Part shown: piece after piece, positions 54,155 to 60,939 of the stretch | How the letters are laid out: each line of letters starts with the position of its first letter | Numbering within the stretch: position 1 is the first letter of the stretch | The notes under the pieces: generated by a model | What the model was told of the DNA's origin: nothing | Seen by the model: only the letters and a program-made list of their open reading frames with translations | The model's database searches: none | Assembly (NCBI GenBank): GCA_947445525.1 | Contig: CANFDS010000006.1 | Location: 1-60,939 of the forward strand | DNA from: Actinomycetota bacterium | Lineage (GTDB): Bacteria > Actinomycetota > Thermoleophilia > Gaiellales > Gaiellaceae | Direction of reading: 5' to 3' | DNA length: 60,939 bases | Made by a program: the position numbers and the translations under genes

Positions 54155-55795
54155 ATGCAGAGAAGGCTCTGGCTCTCGATCGTCGCGATTGCGGCCGGTC
54201 TGAGCTTGCTCGTGGCTGCCGGTTTCGCCGGTGCTGCGAGCAGCGCTTCTGGCGTTGCCGGGAAGGCGGGTAAGACGGGTGGCACGCTCAACGTGAACCT
54301 GTCGGCGACCGACTTCGACTACCTCGATCCCGCGCTCTCGTACTCGTCGTGGACGTGGCAGTTCACGTACATGACGAACCTGAAGCTCCTCAACTACGCC
54401 GACAAGCCGCGGCCCGAGGGCTCACAGCTCGTCGCCGAGGCCTCCGACCTGCCGACGGTGACGGCGGACGGCAAGACCTACACGTTCAAGATCAAGCCCG
54501 GCTTCAAGTTCAACACGGGTGAGGTCGTGACGGCGCAGAGCTTCGCCGACGGGATCGACCGGGCACTCAACCCGAAGATGCAGTCGCCGGGTGCCCAGGA
54601 CATCTTCCTCGGTGCCGTGGTCGGCTACGCCGACGTCGTGGGTGGCAAGACGACCCATCTCGCCGGCGTCACCGTCAAGGGTGCCACGCTCACGATCAAC
54701 CTGGCGAAGATCGATCCGGCGTTCCTCTCCAAGATCTCTCTGCCCTTCTACTCGGCGATCCCCAGGGGACTCCCGATCAACGACAAGGGCGAGCGTACGC
54801 CGCCCATGGCCGGCCCGTACTACATCAAGAGCTACGAGGTCGGCCGCCAGGCCGTCTTCGAGAAGAACCCGAACTACAAGGGCGGCCGGGTCGCGAACCT
54901 CGACCGGGTCGTCGTCACGATCAACACCGACCTCGACCAGAGCTTCCTCCAGGTCAAGTCCGGTCAGGCCGACTACGACGCGGGTGGGCTGCCGCCGGCG
55001 CAGGTCGCCTCGCTCGCCCCGCTCCTCGGGAAGCAGTTCTTCGTCGACAACCAGCTCGTCGTCGACTATGTCGCCCTCAACACGTCGGCGGGCCGCTTCT
55101 TCTCGGACGTCAACGCGCGCAAGGCCGCCAACTACGCGGTTGACCGCCCGGCGATGCTCCGCGCTCGCGGCGCCTTCGCCGGCAAGAGCACCGACCAGGT
55201 ACTGCCTCCGGGCATCGCCGGCTTCCGCGACGAGAGGATCTACCCGATCGCGGGCGCCAACGTCGAGAAGGCCAAGGCCCTCTGGAACAAGGGCGGCAAG
55301 ATCACGATCTATACCGGCAACCGTGGCGCTGCGCTCGTCCAGGCCCAGGTGCTGCAGTACAACTTCAAGCAGATCGGTGTCGACACCGACATCCAGCAGT
55401 TCACCTCGGCCGTGCTCTACTCGAAGGCCGGCAGCAAGGGTGAGCCGTTCGATGCCGCTGCCGTGGCTTGGGGCTCCGACTACCCGGATGCCTCTGACTT
55501 CCTGGACGTGCTCCTCAACGGTCAGAACATCCAGGACAAGAACAACAACAACCTCGCGTACTTCAACGTGCCCGCGGTCAACGCGGCGCTGAACAAGGCG
55601 GCGGTGCTCGCCGGCCCTGTCCGCGACAAGGCCTACGGCGCACTGGACATCATGATCACGGCCAAGCACGCGCCGTGGGTCGCTTACGACAACCGCAACG
55701 AGCGCACGTTCATCTCGACACGGATGGATCCGGCGTGCTTCGTCTTCCAGCCCATCTACGCGAAGATGAGCCTGGCTACCGCCTGCCTCAAGTAG
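54155..55795 (+). CDS. ABC transporter substrate-binding protein, family 5 (peptide type)
   Basis: 546 residues from ATG 54155, 12 nt after TACCCT with GAAAGGTG between. Signal peptide LWLSIVAIAAGLSLLVAAGFAGAA without a lipobox Cys, which is unusual because family-5 proteins in Gram-positives are normally lipoproteins. Family blocks: GGTLNVNLSATDFDYLDPAL, YTFKIKPGFKFNTGEVVTAQSFADGIDRAL, VTVKGATLTINLAKIDPAFLSKI, GPYYIKSYEVGRQAVFEKNPNY and the late AAVAWGSDYPDASDFLDVLL. It should capture oligopeptides or similar ligands for the flanking permeases. A perfect 24-bp hairpin follows the gene. Confidence 0.9.
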   Translation: MQRRLWLSIVAIAAGLSLLVAAGFAGAASSASGVAGKAGKTGGTLNVNLSATDFDYLDPALSYSSWTWQFTYMTNLKLLNYADKPRPEGSQLVAEASDLPTVTADGKTYTFKIKPGFKFNTGEVVTAQSFADGIDRALNPKMQSPGAQDIFLGAVVGYADVVGGKTTHLAGVTVKGATLTINLAKIDPAFLSKISLPFYSAIPRGLPINDKGERTPPMAGPYYIKSYEVGRQAVFEKNPNYKGGRVANLDRVVVTINTDLDQSFLQVKSGQADYDAGGLPPAQVASLAPLLGKQFFVDNQLVVDYVALNTSAGRFFSDVNARKAANYAVDRPAMLRARGAFAGKSTDQVLPPGIAGFRDERIYPIAGANVEKAKALWNKGGKITIYTGNRGAALVQAQVLQYNFKQIGVDTDIQQFTSAVLYSKAGSKGEPFDAAAVAWGSDYPDASDFLDVLLNGQNIQDKNNNNLAYFNVPAVNAALNKAAVLAGPVRDKAYGALDIMITAKHAPWVAYDNRNERTFISTRMDPACFVFQPIYAKMSLATACLK

Positions 55796-55814
55796 GGAGG
55801 GGAAGGAGACAGTC

Positions 55815-55868
55815 GGTCCTGCAGGTTGGGGGCGCGCCGGCAACGGCGCGCCCCCAACCTGCAGGACC
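55815..55868 (+). terminator. Perfect 24-bp hairpin between substrate-binding protein and permease genes
   Basis: Arms 55815-55838 and 55845-55868 pair perfectly around a 6-nt loop (GGCAAC). No U-tract follows. Placed after the binding-protein gene within the operon, it could partly stop transcription or protect the upstream mRNA, giving more binding protein than permease. Confidence 0.75.
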
Positions 55869-55917
55869 CGTCCCATCGCCTCGCGCCACCGTCTGACGCC
55901 CACACCCAGCCGCAGCC

Positions 55918-56901
55918 ATGACCCGCTACGTCATCCGTCGAATCCTCTGGGCACTTGTGCTCTTCGTCGTCGTGACGTTTGTCTCGTACGTCATCTTCTT
56001 CCTCATCCCTGCCGATCCGGCCAAGCTGTTCGCCGGCCGCCAGGCCACCACCGAGGACATCGCGCGTGCGGTCTCCTACTACGGGCTCGACCAGCCGTTC
56101 TACGTGCAGTACTGGAAGTTCCTGTCACGCCTCGTGACGAACGGGATCATCGGTCAGGAGGCGATGGGCTTCTCGTACGCCAACCGCCAGTGGATCAGCG
56201 AGGTCATCAGGGCTCGCGCACCGGTCACCGCCTCGCTGGTGTTCGGCGGGGCCGTGTTCTGGATGCTGCTCTCGGTGCCGATCGGGATCTACTCTGCCCT
56301 GCGGCCGCGCTCGCTCGCCGACCGCGGCGCCACCATCTTCGTGTTCATCGGCATCTCGGCGCACCCGGTGTTCCTGGCGCTGATCTTCCTCTACATCTTC
56401 GGCTTCAAGCTCCACCTGTTCCCGATCGGGAGCTATGCCGACTTCTTCAACCCGACCGAGGGCCAGCCTGGCGGGCCGATCCAGTGGGCCTGGCACATGT
56501 TCTTACCCTGGTGCACGTTTGCGATCCTCTTCGCAGCGCTGTACGTGCGCATGATCCGCGCCAGCGTCATCGAGACGATGAGCGAGGACTATGTGCGCAC
56601 CGCGCGTGCCAAGGGCGCGGCCGAGTGGATCGTGATGCGCTCGCACATCCTGCGCAACGCCATGCTGCCGATTGTGACCATGCTCGGCATGGACATCGCG
56701 CTGGGCATGGGTGGAGCGGTCTTCACCGAGTCGGTGTACAGCCTGCCGGGTCTCGGCCAGGTAGTGGTGCAGAGCCTCGAGACGTTCGACTTGCCGGTGA
56801 CGATGGGCGTCGTCGTGTTCGCGACGACCGCCGTCCTCATCGTCAACCTGATCGTGGACATCCTGTATGCATTCATCGACCCCCGGATCAAGCTGGCCTA
56901 G
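55918..56901 (+). CDS. Peptide/nickel-type ABC transporter permease, DppB/OppB family
   Basis: 327 residues. TM1 LWALVLFVVVTFVSYVIFFLIP, the family motif PADPAKLFAGRQATTEDIARA (periplasmic helix), PVTASLVFGGAVFWMLLSVPIGIYSAL, and the EAA loop EDYVRTARAKGAAEWIVMRSHILRNAMLPIV followed by GGAVFTESVYSLPGLGQVVVQSL. It pairs with the DppC-like permease at 53008. Confidence 0.93.
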   Translation: MTRYVIRRILWALVLFVVVTFVSYVIFFLIPADPAKLFAGRQATTEDIARAVSYYGLDQPFYVQYWKFLSRLVTNGIIGQEAMGFSYANRQWISEVIRARAPVTASLVFGGAVFWMLLSVPIGIYSALRPRSLADRGATIFVFIGISAHPVFLALIFLYIFGFKLHLFPIGSYADFFNPTEGQPGGPIQWAWHMFLPWCTFAILFAALYVRMIRASVIETMSEDYVRTARAKGAAEWIVMRSHILRNAMLPIVTMLGMDIALGMGGAVFTESVYSLPGLGQVVVQSLETFDLPVTMGVVVFATTAVLIVNLIVDILYAFIDPRIKLA

Positions 56902-56908
56902 GAGCAAG

Positions 56909-57931
56909 ATGGCGCTACTCGACGTCAAGGACCTGCGCACGACCTTCCGTACCGACGACGGGCTTGTCAAGGCCGTCGAAGGCGTGAGCTTCTCGGTCGA
57001 GCCGGGCCAGACGCTGGGCATCGTCGGCGAGTCCGGCTCCGGCAAGAGCGTCACCTGCCTGACGATCATGGGGCTCAACGACCGGCGCTCGGCGGTGATG
57101 ACGGGCGAGGCAATCTTCAAGGGCGACGACCTGCTGACGATGCCGAAGAGCAAGCTGCGCTCGATCCGAGGCAACGAGATCGCGATGATCTTCCAGGATT
57201 CGATGACGTCGCTGAACCCGGTGCACACGATCGGCTGGCAGCTCATCGAGGCGGTACACCTGCACCAGGACGTCTCGCGGGCGCAGGCGCGGGCCCGCGC
57301 GCTTGAGGTGCTGAAGGCGGTCGGCATCCCGCGTGCCGACCAGCGCATCGACGACTACCCGCACCAGTTCTCGGGCGGCATGCGCCAGCGCGTGATAATC
57401 GCGATGGCGCTCATCAACAACCCCGACCTGCTGATCGCCGACGAGCCGACCACGGCGCTCGACGTGACGACCCAGGCGCAGATCCTCAAGCTGATGGGGA
57501 CGCTGCAGAAGGAGTTCGGCAGCGCGATCGTGCTGATCACGCACGATCTCGGCGTCGTCGCCGAGATCGCCGACGACGTCGTCGTGATGTACGGCGCGCA
57601 GGTCGTCGAGCGCGCCACGGTCAACGAGCTCTTTGCGCGCCCCAGCATGCCGTACACCTGGGGCCTGCTCGGCTCGCTGCCGCGCATCGACCACGACGTC
57701 GAGCGGCTCGCCCAGATCCCCGGCTCACCGCCGTCGCTCCTCAACCCGCCGACGGGCTGCCGCTTCCACCCCCGCTGCAAGTACGCCATGAGCGTCTGCC
57801 AGTCCGACGTGCCGGCGCTGGAGGCGGCCGGGGGGAGCGCATCTCACCTCAGCCGTTGCCACCTCGACCAGGCGACCCGTGACACCGAGATCAAGAAGCT
57901 CGAGTCCGGCCACTTCGCGGAGGTGACGTGA
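56909..57931 (+). CDS. Peptide ABC transporter ATPase, DppD/OppD family
   Basis: 340 residues. Walker [20 protein letters not shown]-loop [15 protein letters not shown], signature [16 protein letters not shown], Walker [21 protein letters not shown]. The C-terminal [28 protein letters not shown] has the Cys motif typical of oligopeptide transporter ATPases (a [4Fe-4S]-like cluster site). ATG 56909 follows the permease by 7 nt. Confidence 0.95.
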   Translation: MALLDVKDLRTTFRTDDGLVKAVEGVSFSVEPGQTLGIVGESGSGKSVTCLTIMGLNDRRSAVMTGEAIFKGDDLLTMPKSKLRSIRGNEIAMIFQDSMTSLNPVHTIGWQLIEAVHLHQDVSRAQARARALEVLKAVGIPRADQRIDDYPHQFSGGMRQRVIIAMALINNPDLLIADEPTTALDVTTQAQILKLMGTLQKEFGSAIVLITHDLGVVAEIADDVVVMYGAQVVERATVNELFARPSMPYTWGLLGSLPRIDHDVERLAQIPGSPPSLLNPPTGCRFHPRCKYAMSVCQSDVPALEAAGGSASHLSRCHLDQATRDTEIKKLESGHFAEVT

Positions 57932-58971
57932 TGGCGGACGATCTCCTCGTCGTTGAGGGTCTCAAGAAGTACTTCCCGGTCACGCGCGGGATCGTCTTCC
58001 AGCGGCAGATCGCCGCGGTCAAGGCCGTCGACGACGTCTCCTTCACCGTCAAGCGCGGCGAGACGCTGGGGGTCGTCGGCGAGTCGGGCTGCGGCAAGTC
58101 GACGATGGCGCGCTGCATCATGCGCCTGATCGAGCCCACTGCGGGCCGCGTCGAGTTCGAGGGCCGTGAGATCACCGGGCTCTCCCGGCACGAACTGCGG
58201 CCGCTGCGGCGCGAGATGATGATGGTGTTCCAGGATCCGTACGCCTCGCTCAACCCGCGCAAGCGGGTCGGTGCGATCGTCGGCGAGGCGCTCGAGGTGC
58301 ATCGGCTCGGCACGGCCGCCGAGATCAAGGAGCGCGTTCAGGAGCTGCTCGACATCGTCGGCCTCAACCCCGAGCACTACAACCGCTTCCCGCACGAGTT
58401 CTCGGGCGGCCAGCGTCAGCGCATCGGCGTGGCCCGCGCGCTCGCGGTCAACCCGAAGCTGATCGTGTGCGACGAGCCCGTCTCGGCGCTCGACGTCTCG
58501 GTGCAGGCCCAGATCCTCAACCTGCTCAAGAATCTCCAGAAGGAGTTCGGGCTCACCTACATCTTCATCGCGCACGACCTCAACGTCGTCCGCCACATCT
58601 CGGATCGCGTCATGGTGATGTACCTCGGCCACGCGGTCGAGCTCGCCACCAAGGACACGCTCTACCACCAGCCGCTGCACCCGTACACGGGCGCCCTGCT
58701 GTCGGCCGTGCCGGTGCCGAACCCGGAGGCCGCCCGCAGCCGACAGCAGATCCTGCTCGAGGGCGACGTGCCGAGCCCGATGAACCCGCCGAGCGGCTGC
58801 TGGTTCCACACCCGCTGCCCGCGCCACCACCCGGGCGAGTGCGACGTGCGCGAGCCGCAGCTCGCCGCCACTGCCGTGGGTGGGCACGAGGTCGCCTGCC
58901 ACTACCCGCTCGAGCGCTGGCCGATGTCGGCGGCTGAGATGACGGGCAGTCTGCGGCCCGACGCCGCGTAG
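57928..58971 (+). CDS. Peptide ABC transporter ATPase, DppF/OppF family
   Basis: 347 residues, GTG 57928 or ATG 57931, overlapping the DppD-like stop. Walker [22 protein letters not shown]-loop [15 protein letters not shown], signature [18 protein letters not shown], Walker [43 protein letters not shown] is the C-terminal Cys motif. It completes the five-component importer. Confidence 0.95.
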   Translation: MMADDLLVVEGLKKYFPVTRGIVFQRQIAAVKAVDDVSFTVKRGETLGVVGESGCGKSTMARCIMRLIEPTAGRVEFEGREITGLSRHELRPLRREMMMVFQDPYASLNPRKRVGAIVGEALEVHRLGTAAEIKERVQELLDIVGLNPEHYNRFPHEFSGGQRQRIGVARALAVNPKLIVCDEPVSALDVSVQAQILNLLKNLQKEFGLTYIFIAHDLNVVRHISDRVMVMYLGHAVELATKDTLYHQPLHPYTGALLSAVPVPNPEAARSRQQILLEGDVPSPMNPPSGCWFHTRCPRHHPGECDVREPQLAATAVGGHEVACHYPLERWPMSAAEMTGSLRPDAA

Positions 58972-58988
58972 CGGTCAGGGCGCTGACG

Positions 58989-59360
58989 GTGACTCGTCGC
59001 GAGATCCTCCGTGCGGGGCTCCGGCGCCTGGCGCTACTGCTGGCCGCGATCGTGGCGGGCACAGCCGTGGCGTCGCTCGCTGCCGGGGCGATCACCGGGG
59101 CGCCGCTTGCCCGCGCCCTCTCGGTCGGCTTCTACGCGATCGGCTCCTTCGCGCTCGTCGGCGGCTTCTTCATCGGCAACCGCGGGCCGGCCCGGGGGAG
59201 AGGCTCGGCGGCGACCTCCCTACCGGGGCAGCGCAAGCTGCGCTGGGCCCGGCCGGAGGAGCAGGCCGAGGCGATCACCACCTCGGCGCTGTTCGTGACG
59301 GTCGGCCTCGTGCTGGTCGTGATCGGGTTGGCGATCGACTCGCGCTTCCAGATCGTCTGA
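58989..59360 (+). CDS. Small membrane protein of unknown function
   Basis: 123 residues from GTG 58989. Three hydrophobic segments: LALLLAAIVAGTAVASLAAGA, SVGFYAIGSFALVGGFFIG and FVTVGLVLVVIGLAI, with a charged loop (LPGQRKLRWARPEEQAEAITT) between the last two. It is 17 nt after the transporter operon and may be co-transcribed. No family recognised. Confidence 0.65.
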   Translation: MTRREILRAGLRRLALLLAAIVAGTAVASLAAGAITGAPLARALSVGFYAIGSFALVGGFFIGNRGPARGRGSAATSLPGQRKLRWARPEEQAEAITTSALFVTVGLVLVVIGLAIDSRFQIV

Positions 59361-59418
59361 ACTGCCGGTCGGGCTGCTGATTCCCTAACTTCGCCGGAAG
59401 GCAGGCGTCAGACACGAT

Positions 59419-59853
59419 ATGGAGTCCGTGCGCCCACGAGCCTGCGAGCGCGCGCGCCAGCTGGCGTCCGAGCGGGCCGACGCCGACCTCTCGGAGTTCG
59501 AGGCGATGCGGCTGGAGCGGCACCTCGCCCGCTGCACCGCGTGCGCGGCCTTCGCGGCGCAGCTCGACGCGGTGGTGGGATCGTTGCGGTCGGCGCCGAT
59601 CGCGCGGCTCTCCTCGCCCGTGTACTTCCCTGTCGTGCGGCGGCCGCGGCAGCGCGCGCTCCAGCTCGCCGCCGTCGGCACAACGCTCGCCGTGATCGCG
59701 GCCGCTGTGGCCATCGGCATGGTCGCGTCCGGCCCGGCACCGCACGGAGTGCCCTACTCCGACGTCGTCCTCTCTGCCGACAACGGCCGCGCGGAGCTCG
59801 ACAGCGCCCGGCTTGCGGCAGCGCGGGCGAGCACGGCACCGCCCGCGCCCTGA
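59419..59853 (+). CDS. Putative zf-HC2 anti-sigma-like membrane protein
   Basis: 144 residues. Cys9, His35, Cys39 and Cys42 follow the C-x25-H-x3-C-x2-C zinc pattern of zf-HC2 anti-sigma factors (EAMRLERHLARCTACAAF). One TM (LAAVGTTLAVIAAAVAIGMVA) precedes a short extracytoplasmic tail. No sigma factor gene is adjacent, so its partner, if any, is elsewhere. It is the last gene before atpD. Confidence 0.75.
   Translation: MESVRPRACERARQLASERADADLSEFEAMRLERHLARCTACAAFAAQLDAVVGSLRSAPIARLSSPVYFPVVRRPRQRALQLAAVGTTLAVIAAAVAIGMVASGPAPHGVPYSDVVLSADNGRAELDSARLAAARASTAPPAP

Positions 59854-60939
<1,086 letters not shown>

Overview
The window is high-GC bacterial DNA with dense, same-strand gene blocks, many ATGA/GTGA stop-start overlaps, frequent GTG and TTG starts, and many starts sitting 6-10 nt after a TANNNT -10 box (leaderless style). 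Together with the gene content (SipW/TasA-like secretion, PduO adenosyltransferase, ETF plus ETF-quinone oxidoreductase, several flavin acyl-CoA dehydrogenases, the rpmE-DUF1385-prfA-prmC order) this suggests an actinomycete-related lineage, perhaps Thermoleophilia. That placement is inference from style and content, not from a marker comparison.

1-7.7 kb: the 3' part of an initiator tRNA, then a catabolic block. It has two DszC/acyl-CoA-dehydrogenase-like flavoproteins, a luciferase-like oxidoreductase, a three-gene cobalt-type nitrile hydratase whose beta subunit is split in two, a PuuE-like deacetylase cut by an amber codon, an aspartate-dehydrogenase-like gene with a frameshift and an amber, and an RraA-family protein. 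7.8-15 kb: a FUSC-like membrane domain running in frame into a DrrA-type ABC ATPase, its DrrB permease, an SDR/DUF2867 protein with hemolysin III, a CysA-type sulfurtransferase with SufE, and a two-domain VOC protein.

15-18.4 kb: a SipW-type signal peptidase flanked by two TasA/camelysin-like secreted proteins (one frameshifted), then an Mrr-like nuclease-fold protein. 18.4-24.5 kb (minus strand): a complete trp operon, trpL-trpE-trpG-trpD-trpCF-trpB-trpA, headed by a well-formed sigma-70-type promoter and a 22-residue leader peptide with Trp-Ala-Trp-Ser-Trp. 24.5-28 kb: thiolase, a small lipoprotein, an acyl-CoA dehydrogenase and a PduO cobalamin adenosyltransferase. 28-34.7 kb: a decayed zone with a giant LamG surface-protein pseudogene ending in a receiver-like domain, a membrane-anchored protein with a dead tandem paralogue, an intact enoyl-CoA hydratase, and an M23 peptidase with a TGA at a probable Trp codon. 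34.8-38.3 kb: etfB-etfA-ETF-QO, which would pass electrons from the acyl-CoA dehydrogenases to quinone.

39-47 kb: housekeeping block rpmE, DUF1385, (beta-carbonic anhydrase, opposite strand), prfA, prmC, sua5, glyA, upp, wecA/tagO-like. 47.5-60.9 kb: F-type ATP synthase genes atpZ-like, atpI, atpB, E, F, H, A, G, then a complete five-gene Dpp/Opp-type peptide ABC transporter and two small membrane genes inserted before atpD, which runs off the window end.

The main cross-window observation is that premature stops and frameshifts fall in accessory, secreted or catabolic genes, while about 40 kb of core genes read through cleanly. Natural decay is the simplest reading, but raw-read checks are needed to exclude consensus errors.
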